Positions 34,541 through 45,229 of a stretch of DNA of 64,000 nucleotides are shown piece by piece. The notes beneath the pieces were generated by a model. That model was not told where the DNA came from and did not search any database. It worked only from the letters and a program-made list of their open reading frames with translations. The stretch covers positions 1 through 64,000 of the forward strand of contig JAMBUN010000310.1 in assembly GCA_030271035.1 (NCBI GenBank), given 5' to 3'. Source of the DNA: Microascus cirrosus. Lineage: Eukaryota > Ascomycota > Sordariomycetes > Microascales > Microascaceae. A program made the translations under genes and the position numbers. Position 1 is the first letter of the stretch. Each line of letters starts with the position of its first letter.

Positions 34541-36043
34541 TCACTTGAATTCTAGATCCTTCACGATACTTCCCCACCGCGCTCCCGCCATATCCGCAAA
34601 GTAATTGGACTTGGGACTCCAGACACCCTCTCCGCCCTTGGGCAGCTCTTGTCTCATAGTCTTCAGATACGTGGAACTCAGACTCATCATGGGCTTCTCG
34701 GGCATATTCCGCTCCGTGTGTGGCACAACCTCCTTGGCGCCCATCTCGTACATCCTGTTCAGGATCCTCACGAACAGCTTCACACTCACATCAGCGCCTA
34801 GGGTCCACGACGCCGCCTCGTAGCCCGTCAGGAAGAGCAGATTCGGCACGTCCTGTAGCATCGCCGCCCTCCATGCGTACTTGTCCGCGACCTTGAATGG
34901 CTCCCCATCGATCGAAAACTGTATCTTGCCCCCGAACTGCAGCTTCAGCCCTGTGGCCGTGACAATTGCGTCGGGATGTAGGCTCTTGCCCGACTCCAAC
35001 TCGATGCTCTTGGCCGTGACTGTCTTAATCGTGTCCGTCACAACATCGGCCTTGCCCGAGCGCAGTGCACCAAAGAAGTCGCCGTCCACGCTGGCACACA
35101 CGCGCTGGTCCCAGGGGTTATACCGGGGCTTGAAGTGCGGGTCGTAGGGGATGTCCGGCGGGAGGAGCTTGGAGGTGACGTGGCGAAAGACCATCTTGGC
35201 GAGGCCCGGCCATTTCCTGCAGAGGAGGGTGGTGACGTAGCTGCGAACGAGCCAGGTGAGGCGGTTGAAGTAGTTGGCCATGCGGAACGGGAAGATAGAG
35301 AAGAGGATGGTGGTGATAAGACTGTTGAACGGGATGGGGAAGATATAGGAGGGGCTGCGCTGGAGCATGGTCACACGCCGGACGACGGGGGCCATGGCAG
35401 GGACGATGGTCACTGCCGTGGCGCCGCTCCCGATGACCACCACATCCTTGTCCTTGTAGTCGTAGTCGCGCGGCCAGAATTGCGGGTGGATGATCTTGCC
35501 TGCGAAGTTGTTCAGGCCAGGTATGACGGTTTCCATCGGCTTCTCGTAGTCGTAGTACCCCGTGCCCAGCAGCACGAAGCGCGAGCGGAAAGTGAGGGGT
35601 TCGTCCCGCCCCGCCACGGAGACCTGGTACTCCCAGTTCTTCAGGTCCGAGCGCCAGTTCGCGGAGATGACGCGATGGTTGTACAGGATGTGCTGGTCGA
35701 TGCCCTGCGACTGGGCAGACTGCAGCATATACTCCCTAAGCCTCTCGCCCGAGGCCATGGTGCCCTTGTGCTTCCAGGGGTTCCAGGCGAAGCAGAATGT
35801 GTAGACGTCCGAGTCGGAGCGGATGCCCGGGTAGCGGAAGAGGTCCCAGGTGCCGCCGAGGGTGTCACGGCCCTCAAGGATGGCGTAGGTCATGTCGGCG
35901 GGACCCTCGTTCTGGATGCGGTAGGCGGCGTTAATGCCGGAGATGCCGGCACCGATGATGATAGTGTCGACATAGGTAGGTGCATGGTGGTGCCCGTTTG
36001 GAAGCCCGTTTGGCAGCCCATTGGGGACGCTGCCGTTTGCCAT
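34541..36043 (-). CDS. type I Baeyer-Villiger monooxygenase (FAD/NADPH)
   Basis: Single-exon flavoprotein of 500 residues. It inserts one oxygen next to a ketone to give an ester or lactone. The first Rossmann motif is GAGISG at residues 31-36, with LGGTWDLFRYPGIRSDSD just after. The Baeyer-Villiger fingerprint F-x-G-x3-H-x3-W-P is intact at residues 180-191, and a second nucleotide site GSGATA follows at 205-210. These separate it from ordinary FMOs. Overall it resembles the EthA-like group. The N terminus has a short NGLPNG repeat before the core. It lies beside an HSL-type esterase and an SDR, the classic partners for cleaving the ester product and forming the ketone substrate. The substrate is not known. 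Confidence 0.93.
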   Translation of the reverse strand: MANGSVPNGLPNGLPNGHHHAPTYVDTIIIGAGISGINAAYRIQNEGPADMTYAILEGRDTLGGTWDLFRYPGIRSDSDVYTFCFAWNPWKHKGTMASGERLREYMLQSAQSQGIDQHILYNHRVISANWRSDLKNWEYQVSVAGRDEPLTFRSRFVLLGTGYYDYEKPMETVIPGLNNFAGKIIHPQFWPRDYDYKDKDVVVIGSGATAVTIVPAMAPVVRRVTMLQRSPSYIFPIPFNSLITTILFSIFPFRMANYFNRLTWLVRSYVTTLLCRKWPGLAKMVFRHVTSKLLPPDIPYDPHFKPRYNPWDQRVCASVDGDFFGALRSGKADVVTDTIKTVTAKSIELESGKSLHPDAIVTATGLKLQFGGKIQFSIDGEPFKVADKYAWRAAMLQDVPNLLFLTGYEAASWTLGADVSVKLFVRILNRMYEMGAKEVVPHTERNMPEKPMMSLSSTYLKTMRQELPKGGEGVWSPKSNYFADMAGARWGSIVKDLEFK

Positions 36044-36411
36044 GGTAGTGGAGGAGGTGTTCGAAATCCGAAGTGTACGAAAAGTTGAATTGTGTTCAGT
36101 GTTGCATCTGGGAGAAGGTGTTTTAGTATCATTGTGAGACTACAGAATCTTGGTTGCTCGGTGCCACTTACAGCCAACGTCTATGAGCGTACAAATTCCG
36201 CGACAAACGACAGATGCCAAGTTAGAAAAGCCGAAGGAAGGAGGAAAGTTCACCAAGTCGTACAGTTCAAATGCAGGCTTTCTTCGGCTACCTTCGAATC
36301 TTGCCTAGGCTATGCAAATACCGACGAAGCCGACAACCTTGGTATCTCAACATAAAAAGAAAAATAATCACATGCCTTTTGACAAAAGCTTGCGTAAGGG
36401 GCGTATGTGAG

Positions 36412-36447
36412 TCGCAAGCTAGCCTTCAACGTCCGGTGCCTTGCGAA
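36412..36447. promoter_or_regulatory. candidate regulatory module A (inverted TCGCAAG half-sites)
   Basis: Starts TCGCAAGCTA and ends CTTGCGAA, so the two 7-bp ends are inverted copies 22 bp apart. The centre holds TTCAACG. The same layout and length recur 59 bp downstream. Function as a factor-binding site is inferred. Confidence 0.5.
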
Positions 36448-36470
36448 TGGGACGGTGGGAAGAGCTGGTC

Positions 36471-36506
36471 TCGCAAGCTAACCTCCAACGCTCGCTACTT
36501 TGCGAA
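36471..36506. promoter_or_regulatory. candidate regulatory module B (second copy)
   Basis: Starts TCGCAAGCTA and ends TTTGCGAA, also 36 bp long, with TCCAACG in the centre matching module A. It is a diverged copy of the same unit. Confidence 0.5.
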
Positions 36507-36993
36507 GTAGCGAATTTGGAGAAAGTGGGGGAACGGGGTGGTAAACCCTCGGGCGGCATTCGGAACGAAATTCTCTATGTACGTACATGGTAGATTACGT
36601 CGTTCAACCGTAGAGTTGGTGGGCCTCGAGTCCGAAAACCCCTTCGCAAACTGCCTCCCAATCAGGAAATGCGGAACCCATTCCATGCGGCTGGGAGAAC
36701 AACCGACAGGCGGGTGGGTCTGTGGGGCCAGCTAAACTCTCGGGACTCGAAGCGTTGTTGCGGGGCGTCTCCTACATTGTACGTGTAATGCAACCCACGC
36801 GGGGCATGACGAAAGTTAGATCACGACAAGACCCGGCATTCAACAAATACAAGGCCTGAGATTGAGACTGGTGGCCACATCAATAGCAAGACCTCGGCCC
36901 GTCTTCTCGCACCTCGCGTGCCATGTGAGCAGCACGCGAGATCAAACCTCAACATATCCAGCTAGAATGTCTGTTGTATTATTCGTCTGGGGT

Positions 36994-38148
36994 CTAAGCC
37001 CCGGACTGGACGCGCAAGTTAAGCTTGGTAGTCCGCGCGAAGAACTTCCCCGCCTCGCTAGCCGCCTCCTCTGCCTGCTTCCCGAACCCAATCCTCGGCC
37101 CCAGCAACAGGATATCGTGTGGAGAATCGTCCGTGACCGTCAAGTGCACGTTCCACCCAAGCTTCCCGTAAATCTCTGAAAACGCCTGGATGTCATCGGA
37201 GAGCACCTCCGCGTTACCGCCATGCACAAACATGGGGATATCTTTATCTAGCTTGAAGGGGTGGTGTAGGGGCGCGAGGTACGGGCCCTCAGGGTCGACG
37301 GCCATGAACCCGGAGACGGTCATGGCGCCCCATCGCCCGAACTCCTTGTTGAGATAGTCCGACCTGTAGTTGGGTGACATGCGCATATCCTGCTTGATCG
37401 CCGCGCCAACGTGCACCCAAGGTGACCACAGAGACACCGCTCTCGGCGCCGGAATTTCCAGCTCCTTGCCGTAGTCGTGGATATACCGTAGCAGACCCAG
37501 CGCGATAGTCGCGCCCGCCGAATCGCCTGAGAGAATGATCTGGCTGGCGGGGATCCCACGGTCCCGGATCAGGTAGAGGTAGCTCGTCAGCGCATCCTGG
37601 ATAGGGGCCGGGAAACGCCCATTCTTGGAGCTTGAGAGGCGGTACTGAGGCGTGCAGACATGCGTACAGCCCATGCGCTTCAGCAGCGTCTTGGACAGGT
37701 AGCCCGTGTCGCTGTCACGGCCGTTGCCGATGGCGAACCCCCCGCCGTGGAAGTGCAGGCACAGCGTGAGCTCGGCCTTGATGAGAGCCGCGGGAGGAGG
37801 TCGCGCGGGTGTCCAGGTTAGGCCCATGGGCGCGGGCTTAATGTCGGGGTCGGAGAGAGCGCCTTGGTAGAGATTTGTTGGCCCGGGCGTGATTGCTTCG
37901 AAGCGGTTGCGCTCGGAGCCGGGACGCAGGTGCAGACGGTCGCCGGAGCGGGTGAGAGACCAGCAATGCAGGACGAGTTTCACGACGCGCATGCGGGCGG
38001 CTTGGTTGAGTGTCCAAGATTTTCTAGGGCGCGTCCATGGCGGGAGGCAGAGAAGGATGTCCCAGTAGAAGTGGATAAGGAGCCACGGCGTGGCCAGAAG
38101 TGTATAGGCGTAGTCGAACACTACGGTGAGGGGGTTGTGAGGATTCAT
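36994..38148 (-). CDS. alpha/beta hydrolase, hormone-sensitive-lipase-type esterase
   Basis: Single exon, 384 residues. Serine esterase of the HSL group: oxyanion-hole motif HGGG at residues 134-137 and nucleophile Ser210 in GDSAG, with the histidine of the triad in DSPHD near residue 350. A hydrophobic N-terminal segment (LLATPWLLIHFYWDILLCL) may anchor it to the ER membrane, as in steryl acetyl hydrolases. It directly follows the BVMO gene's upstream region on the same strand. In such clusters it is expected to open the ester or lactone that the BVMO makes. No sign of damage. Confidence 0.92.
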   Translation of the reverse strand: MNPHNPLTVVFDYAYTLLATPWLLIHFYWDILLCLPPWTRPRKSWTLNQAARMRVVKLVLHCWSLTRSGDRLHLRPGSERNRFEAITPGPTNLYQGALSDPDIKPAPMGLTWTPARPPPAALIKAELTLCLHFHGGGFAIGNGRDSDTGYLSKTLLKRMGCTHVCTPQYRLSSSKNGRFPAPIQDALTSYLYLIRDRGIPASQIILSGDSAGATIALGLLRYIHDYGKELEIPAPRAVSLWSPWVHVGAAIKQDMRMSPNYRSDYLNKEFGRWGAMTVSGFMAVDPEGPYLAPLHHPFKLDKDIPMFVHGGNAEVLSDDIQAFSEIYGKLGWNVHLTVTDDSPHDILLLGPRIGFGKQAEEAASEAGKFFARTTKLNLRVQSGA

Positions 38149-38511
38149 TTTTGGTGTTGTTGCGAACCGGTTTCGCGCTCAGTAAATGAATTGCATCGTG
38201 AATGTTGAGATAGGATAGTTGTAAGTTATATAGGGCCAAGGACATAAGCGCAACGGGAAGCGTGGCCGAGGTGGAGTTAGAGTGCTGACCAACCTTGACT
38301 GGAGTGCATGCGCCATGTACCTCTGATTTCCACTCGGCTTGGAGAGCGGAACTAATCCGGAATCGGACTTGGCAAGTGCCCGAGAGATGGGATTAAAGTT
38401 GACAGTCACATGCCTGAGATAGAAGACCTCAAATGTAGATAGAACTTGGAACTGCCTCATACGTATATCCTTTAGATTTTATAGCTCTATTCGTACAATG
38501 TTCCACTGCGC
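38149..38511. other. intergenic region between SDR and esterase
   Basis: 363 bp: promoter of the esterase and 3' end of the SDR gene. No full TCGCAAG element seen here. Confidence 0.5.
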
Positions 38512-39612
38512 TTACGGCTTAACAGCCCCCCGCGCAACCGCATCGCGAATGACCTCCTGAAGCCATGTCGGCCACCCCCTAATCCCCGAGATACCGCCCG
38601 CCGAATCCGGAATAATAAGCTGTCCGCCCCGCTTGCTCTTGATCTGGTTGACTACTGCCTTCGCAATGACATCCGCCGTGAGCATGCGCACACCGGCATT
38701 CTTAAGACGGTGGGAGAAGTCCGCCACCAGTGGCGTGCTGACAAAATTGGGATGGACGACCGAGGTCAGCACGTTGGGTGCCTTGTACTGGTGCTTGATC
38801 TCCGCCGCAAGGCTCTCGTGGAAGGCTAGAGCGCCGGCCTTGGTGGCCGAATAGGGCGCCGCACTAGCCAGCGCAACGAAGGACGCGATGCTCGCCACGG
38901 TCACGATGTGGCCCTTGTTAGTTTGCACCATGTTGGGCAAGAACTGCTGGGTGGTGTACCACATGGACATCAGGTTGACGCCCATGATCTTATGCAGGAA
39001 GGGCACGGTGGTCTTGAGGATGGGGGTGGGGTTGGCGATGCCAGCGTTGTTGATGAGGATGGTCGGGTGCCCCAGCTCGCTCTTCACGGCGTCGGCAGCC
39101 GCCGCGACAGACTCGGCCGACGTTACGTCGCAGTGGTAGAATTTGACCCGGGAATCCCCTTGCATCTCCTTGGGCAGGTCCACGATGTCAAATACCGCGA
39201 CACGCACGCCCATCGCTGCCAGCATCTGCACGATTTCATTCCCAATGCCACTCGAGCCGCCTGTAATGACGGCGACCTCGTCGGACCATTCGTCCCACCC
39301 CTTGGCGGCACACAACCTCCACGAGTTATGCGCCACCGTGTTGAGGCCCTGGTTGAGCTTGTTCACAACCCCAAGGCCCACGAGGATCTTCAGGCCCGTC
39401 ATGAAGCGCGGGGATTCGAGCAGCCCCGGGAGGGAGAGGCAGGTGCTCACCGTGTCCGGGAGGCGCGCGGAGATGTAGGCCAGGGCATCTCGCACAGTTT
39501 CTGGGTAGTATGTGGTGGAGAGGAGGAGGGGTCCTGAGAGGAAGGGGGAGAGGACGGCGCCACCTAGTTTGGCAACGATGTCTATGACGGGCGAGTAGAG
39601 GAGGGAAGACAT
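38512..39612 (-). CDS. short-chain dehydrogenase/reductase, RDH/17beta-HSD-like
   Basis: Single exon, 366 residues. NAD(P)-dependent alcohol/ketone oxidoreductase. The cofactor motif is TGGSSGIG at residues 117-124, then DVTSA, NNAG (188-191), and the catalytic Ser241/Tyr254/Lys258 in ASIAS and PYSATKAG. A 100-residue N-terminal extension with hydrophobic stretches precedes the Rossmann fold, typical for membrane-associated retinol- or hydroxysteroid-dehydrogenase-like members. Its place in the cluster suggests oxidation of a secondary alcohol, possibly made by the P450, to the ketone used by the BVMO. Its upstream region contains one TCGCAAGCTA element. Confidence 0.92.
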   Translation of the reverse strand: MSSLLYSPVIDIVAKLGGAVLSPFLSGPLLLSTTYYPETVRDALAYISARLPDTVSTCLSLPGLLESPRFMTGLKILVGLGVVNKLNQGLNTVAHNSWRLCAAKGWDEWSDEVAVITGGSSGIGNEIVQMLAAMGVRVAVFDIVDLPKEMQGDSRVKFYHCDVTSAESVAAAADAVKSELGHPTILINNAGIANPTPILKTTVPFLHKIMGVNLMSMWYTTQQFLPNMVQTNKGHIVTVASIASFVALASAAPYSATKAGALAFHESLAAEIKHQYKAPNVLTSVVHPNFVSTPLVADFSHRLKNAGVRMLTADVIAKAVVNQIKSKRGGQLIIPDSAGGISGIRGWPTWLQEVIRDAVARGAVKP

Positions 39613-40405
39613 GGCGAGGGTATATCAAATTGAATGTAAGTGGTGAGGGGCAAGTTGAAGGTGGTTGACGAGAGTAGGATGTCTGTTTGAATGAATGGCT
39701 GCTGGCACCAGGAGTTACATGTAGGAGCTCGCGGGCATGCCACAGTATTATCGTGTAAGCCAACAATGTCCTTTATCGCAAGAGGCTTCGTTTCCTCTTG
39801 GGCCCAGACGACGCGCATTTTCCCTGGAGAACCGTTGAAGCTCGGTCGAGTTCCGCGGCAAAATCGCAAGCTAAACCACTTGGGAAAAACCGCCCAACCT
39901 TGTGAGGGGGCAGATCTCTCCAACTAACCTCGGCCGAGTGACGTTCGACAAGTACAACACTCGGGAATTAACATAAATAATGCGGGGGGAGTTTATGCAG
40001 TTGGGGGAGACACAAGGCCTGTTGAGGTCTCCACAGAGCCCCACACCCCCATTGCTAATTTCACATGGGAACAGGGGCGACCAGGGAGAGCTGTGCCTCT
40101 CGTCCGCCCGAGGCGCTTGTGGGCCTGTGCCCCCCTTTCCCCTTGCCTAGCCCGCCCTTCCCTGGACCAACCCGACCACCTCTCCCTGGACCATTCCAGC
40201 CCAGTTCCGCTTCCCCTCAAACCTCGCTTCCCTTAACCGCATCGTATGTTATGTTTCTTGTTTCCTCCATCCTGCACTCCACTTTTCCGCCGCATTGTCC
40301 CTTGGAAATCGCGGAAATTTTTTTCAGCTTACATCTTGCTTATCGATTAGCCTCTACAACATTGGCTGCTGAGAAATTTTCGAAGTCTGACAGGCGTCCG
40401 TAATT
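39613..40405. promoter_or_regulatory. divergent promoter between SDR and cluster regulator
   Basis: 793 bp shared by two divergent genes. It contains TCGCAAGCTA at 39864-39873, about 255 bp upstream of the SDR start. No gene seen. Confidence 0.5.
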
Positions 40406-42261
40406 ATGGTCTTCCCCGGTCGATTCAGCACGGGGTGTCTCCGCTGTCGGCAGCGCAAAGTCAAGGTGAGTGGAGTCTTATCATCCTGTAACTGCCATCG
40501 CTACTCTTGCTTTTACCTCCTGATATTTTGAAAGAATGGCCAGAGGTGCTGATGTGAAGCGAAAATAGTGTGACGAGGGCAAGCCGTCATGTCGCCGTTG
40601 CGCCATCTACGGCAAGCCTTGTACGGGCTACACAGACCAGTTTCATTTCCGACATAGCCGCAATAAGTCAACCGCCACGACCTCCAAGAGCTCTCAGAAA
40701 GTAGCGGCGCAACCCCAGCAAGGCGCCAAGTCCTCAAGCCCACAGGACAGACGTCACAGTACAGCAACAACCCTCCAAAGGGCCTCAGCGCAATCTCAGC
40801 CCCCCAGCCATGCCATGTCCCTCGTTCGCCGCGCCCCCGAGGCCTCGTACGACCACGTCTCCCTCTGCTACTTCATCAGCCGCTTCGTGTCGCCCGATAC
40901 TGCCGACGGCTACCCGGCCCACCTAAGCTTCCTCCCGGGCCTTTACGATGGCCACCGGAGCGGACTCCTCGAGACGGCGACCTTAAGTGTGGCGCAGATG
41001 GCGGCGTACAACAAGTTCGGGGGCGACAAGTTCAAGGTGCAGTCGTATCAGAACTACGGACGGGCGATCCGCATGCTGCAGGAAACCATACGGCTAGAAG
41101 ACCAGGCGACGGACGATAAGGTTATCGCCGCCATTCTACTACTGTGCACGCTGAAGGACGTTAGTGGAGAGGAGTCAGGAGATCCGAATGAGCATGCCCC
41201 GGGGCTGTTTTATCTGATTGAGAAGAGGGGCCTGGAGCAGATGGCGACGAGCAGGGGCAGCGAGCTATTATTTTTGGCTTTAATCCGGCTGGTGAGTGGG
41301 CCTGACTCCTACTCGAAGATAATGGCTATAATTTACTGACAATATCTAGCAAGTCTACGCCTTCCTCCACGAGGACGACACTTACGTCGATCCAGGGGCC
41401 ATCGCCACCTGCTGGGGCGCCTTTGACCCCCTCCTCCGCGCCATGTCCCTAATGTCCAAGACCCTCTCCCTCCGACACAAGCTCCTCTCCATCCATCCTC
41501 TCTCCTTCTCCGAGCCGACAAACCCAAGCCCACAGCTCGACTACCAGACCTCCATCATCCAGGGTTGCTTCGAGACGCTCGACGACTTCCAGACCTGGGA
41601 CGCCGAGGCCGCGTCGCACTGGAACTCCATGTTCCGCGGCCGCGGCGCGCCCACCACGCTGGGGCAGGTCGCGTCCGTGGCGCACTACGACGCCGAGACT
41701 GCCTGCACTATCATATTGATCCGCTCCGCGCGGCTGATCCTCCTGATGAGCATGATCGCCTACATTGACATGGCGGAGTGGACGCGCGTGCTGGTGCACG
41801 AGGTCGAGCTGGTCATCAGCGACATGCTCGCCTGCGTGCCGCACGCGCTAGGCGAGCAGAACCCCGCGGGCTTGAGCTCGGTATCTTACGACGGCGCGGC
41901 GGCCGTCATGATCCACCAGCCCATACGGCTGGTCGCCTCGTGCGCGTACACCACGCCCGAGCAGCTGCAGCGCGCGAATGACATACTGGCGAGGCTCAAC
42001 GCGGGGATCGGGATAAGGGCGGCGGTGGGGATAAACCATGAGGATCTTAATAGGACTAGCTGGGTGAGGGAGCAGGCGCGTCTGAGAGAACGGAGGGCGG
42101 CGGCGACGTGGGAGAGTCCCGGGGCGGTGACGTGCCCAAGCTTAAGTCCGGTTGAGGTCGACACGGAGGCATCGCCGTTGGAGACGGAGAGCCCGCTGCT
42201 GCTTACGCCGCTTAGTCTTGATCCGCCGTTGACGGCGGACTTTGGGTGCGCGTCGTACTAG
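40406..42261 (+). CDS. Zn2Cys6 transcription factor, probable cluster regulator
   Basis: Nuclear regulator of about 564 residues in three exons: 40406-40465, 40569-41291 and 41350-42261. The zinc cluster spans the first intron, as is common: Cys11, 14, 21, 28, 31 and 38, spacing C-x2-C-x6-C-x6-C-x2-C-x6-C. A Ser/Gln-rich linker follows. Next comes a domain with SYDHVSLCYFISRFV and AAYNKFGGDKFKVQSYQNYGRAIRML, typical of the fungal transcription factor domain 2 group. The C terminus is Ser/Pro/Leu-rich. It sits inside the BVMO-esterase-SDR-P450 group and is divergent from the SDR, so a role as pathway-specific regulator is likely but inferred. Confidence 0.9.
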
Positions 42262-43037
42262 AATATGAAATACTGGCGTGTCTTCTACCTTGGCTTCTAC
42301 CTCCTTTTTTTTTATCCTAACGCGTGAGGTCAAGCTGTGACTTTACGACTTGCGCCCCTGGCCAATCGCGACACAATGATTCCGAAGCTCAATCGTATGG
42401 TCAGTCCCCCCGTGCTCTCGCTCCGCAGCCTTGGGCCTTCGCGGGGGCGGGGCACCTCGCAAGCCCTTGGCAATACGTCACACAATGCCAATTTACGGAG
42501 TACCGAAGCGTGTCATCTGGGCTGGATCTGCCACCAATGACTTCGGCTTCTGCTCCACACTCTTTATGCTCCACACACCAATTCATACGCTAAACCCGAT
42601 ATAGACGTGCTTTGCGACTTGCATGCCCACCTCGGGGTGGAGCACCTGAACCTGTCAAGACCATGTGGGCCAAGTACCCCTGTCTACGAACTCAACAACA
42701 GCCCTCGCAAGCCTCGCAAGCCGTATCTTAATTGGGTGAGGCAGCGAGCAACGTTCAAGTTTCACATGCAACGCGCGTTCGAGACGAATTCCATTCTAGC
42801 TGTTTCTTCTTTTCTTTTTTCGACGAACCAAGGTATCTTATGTTTGTTCAACGGATTTGTTGGTGCCTATAGTCTTACACAGGATATGAGACACGGGGGA
42901 TATCCTTTCACAAGCCTCTATGAGAACTTTCGAACTTAGATGTCGACTCTGACATACACCTAAGGTTTCCCGCCGCGGATTTGTCTCGACACTACGGCCC
43001 ATTGCATCAAACATTATCGGCATCAAACTCATCCACC
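42262..43037. promoter_or_regulatory. upstream region of the P450 gene with TCGCAAGCC elements
   Basis: 776 bp. Contains TCGCAAGCC at 42457-42465 and two back-to-back copies at 42705-42713 and 42714-42722, about 315-580 bp before the P450 start. No gene seen. Confidence 0.5.
42705..42722 (+). repeat. tandem duplicate of a 9-bp element
   Basis: Two perfect adjacent copies of TCGCAAGCC. The same core occurs in the BVMO and SDR upstream regions. Confidence 0.6.
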
Positions 43038-44798
43038 ATGACGGTAGCATCGCAGCTCTTTAGCCTCCCCACCCTCACGCTGGCGAGCGCCGTCGAGGCG
43101 TTCTTGGCCATCAAGTTCTTCCCCGAGTACTGGGGTCCCAAGGGCCACCTCAAGGCCATTGGAGCTCTCCTTGCCATCAACAACGCCTTTGGCGTCATCT
43201 TCTGGACACTGCTCTACCCGAAGCTGTTCAGTCCCCTCCGCCGCATCCCCGGTCCAAAGGTACGCTTCCTCCATCGTCTCGTCTCTCCCTCCTAGTCCAC
43301 TAATGTGTGTTCTTAGGCCCTCTTCAGTGACACCTATCGCTCCTTGATAGTGAAAGAGGGTGCCTCGGGCGACCTCTTCCTCAACACCGTCAAAAACTAC
43401 CCCGGCGAGGACCTCATCGCCCTCGACGCCCTCGGCCGCCAGTTCCTCGTCGCCCGCCCGCGACTTCTCGCTGACGTCCTCGTCCACAAGTGCTACAACT
43501 TCTCAAAGCCGCGCCGCGTCGGCTCCTTCCTCCGCCGCATCCTGGGCGACGGCCTCATCACAGTCGAGGAGGACCAGCACAAGTTCCTGCGCAAGAACAC
43601 CATGCCCGCCTTCCACGTGCGGCACATCAAGGACCTGTACCCTATGATGTGGGACAAGGCGAGCATCCTCACGCGGACTCTGACTAGGGAGGTTTCCAGT
43701 GCGGACGGGAAGGGGGGTGTGGTGGAGTTGACAACCTGGGCAAGCAAGGTCACGCTGGACATCATTGGCATCGCTGGCATGGGACGCGCGCTGAACACCG
43801 TCGAGAAGGCAAGTGACCCGCTGCAGGATACCTTTGAAGAGCTTCTCGAGCCGGACCGCGAGAAGGTTCTCTTCGGGATGCTCTCCTTCGCGATTGGGTA
43901 TCCCATTGTCAGGCTGCTGCCGTGGAAGATGAACCAGGTGTTCCTGCGGGTGACCTCCACGCTGGACCGCATCTGCAAGGAGCGCATCACAGAGAAGAGG
44001 AACGCCATTGAGAAGGGGACGGAAGACCACTTTGATATCCTCTCGCTGCTGATCAAGTCGAATAACTTTGACGACAACGCGTTGAGGGATCAGCTCTTGA
44101 CTTTCCTCGGTGCTGGGTGAGTTCTCGGATTCCCTAGTATCTTCAATTCTGTGTCCATCAAATACTAACCATCCTGAAGCCACGAGACCACGGCCTCCGC
44201 TCTTACATGGGCCTCCTACCTGCTCGCCAAGCACCCTGACTATCAGACCAAGCTCCGCGAGGAAGTCATCGCCGCCCTCGGCGACAACCCCACCGTAAAC
44301 TCTGAAACCCCCGCCGACCTCGCCGAGACCCTCAAGTCAATGCCCTACCTCAACGGCATCATGAACGAGACCCTCCGCCTCTACCCTGCTGTGCCCCTCA
44401 CCATCCGCGAGGCTCTCCGCGACACCCAGGTCGGCGAGCACTTCGTCCCTAAGGGTACCGAGATGGTCGTATCCATCTGGCAGATTAACCGCTCCCCAGA
44501 GGTCTGGGGCGCCGACGCGGGAGATTTCAAGCCTGAGCGTTGGATCAACGTCGATGAGTGGAAAGTAAATAGGCACGGCGGCGCGAGGAGCAACTACGAC
44601 TTCATTACGTTTTTGGAAGGCCCGAGGAGCTGCATTGGGCAGGAGTTTGCGAGAGCAGAGATGAGGTGCCTCCTTGCGGCGCTGGTGACGTCGTTTACAT
44701 GGGACTTGGCGATGGAGGAAGGGAAGATCGCGCCGAGGGGGGTGATTACTATCAAGCCGGAGAACGGCATGTATTTGAGGCTAACGCCACGGGTATGA
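43038..44798 (+). CDS. cytochrome P450 monooxygenase
   Basis: Haem-thiolate hydroxylase anchored in the ER. Exons 43038-43259, 43317-44116 and 44180-44798 join to about 546 residues. An N-terminal hydrophobic region with two possible helices precedes the proline-rich hinge RRIPGPK, which ends exon 1. The I-helix AGHETT spans the second splice junction (about residues 340-345). The K-helix E-x2-R is ETLR at about 404-407, the PERW motif follows, and the haem loop FLEGPRSCIG places the ligand at about Cys492. All are intact. The start at 43038 is chosen because it directly precedes the membrane segment. In this cluster it most likely introduces the first hydroxyl group; the CYP family number cannot be set by eye. 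Confidence 0.94.
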
Positions 44799-45229
44799 GA
44801 TACGATATAGTGTATACTAGGCCACTGTCCATGATGCGGGAGATATCTATTGTTATTACCAGAAGCTCTATTCCATTTTATGGGCGTTTACCCTGTTAGA
44901 ACTGGCACAAGAACGCACAACGCATGAGATTTTCCCAAGACCTGCACATTCTCTCCTTAGGATAATAGTGACATCTTATGTCCAAGACAGCCCTGTTTCT
45001 TCTAGTATGGCTTTGAAAAATACAGGTCTTAATAAAAGAAGAGTTAGATTGTAAAAATAAATGAAGGGGGATCTCATCTGATAGCTGCCGGTAAGGCTAG
45101 TAACCGGAAACTGGAATGGTCTTCGTTTTCTCGCTGATCTTGACGAAAGAAATGCCTATTGACATCATGAGCGCAAGATATGTGGAAATTCATGGGCGCG
45201 GCTTTACGCAGCGTCCCCTCACCCCCACA
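44799..45229. other. intergenic region
   Basis: 3' side of the P450 gene, AT-rich. No gene seen. Confidence 0.5.

Larger units (their letters stand above)
36044..36993. promoter_or_regulatory. upstream region of the BVMO gene with duplicated TCGCAAGC modules
   Basis: 950 bp between the BVMO start and the esterase stop. No gene. Two 36-bp modules lie at 36412-36447 and 36471-36506 and further half-sites nearby, 370-460 bp upstream of the BVMO start codon. Confidence 0.55.

Noticed and set aside
35135..36088. Plus-strand open frame (317 codons) opposite the Baeyer-Villiger monooxygenase
   Set aside because: Shadow of the intact monooxygenase on the other strand; no domain signature.
34541..44798. 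Polyketide, peptide or terpene synthase as backbone of the metabolic cluster
   Set aside because: No ketosynthase, adenylation/condensation or terpene-cyclase signature is present on either strand between 33.8 and 45 kb.
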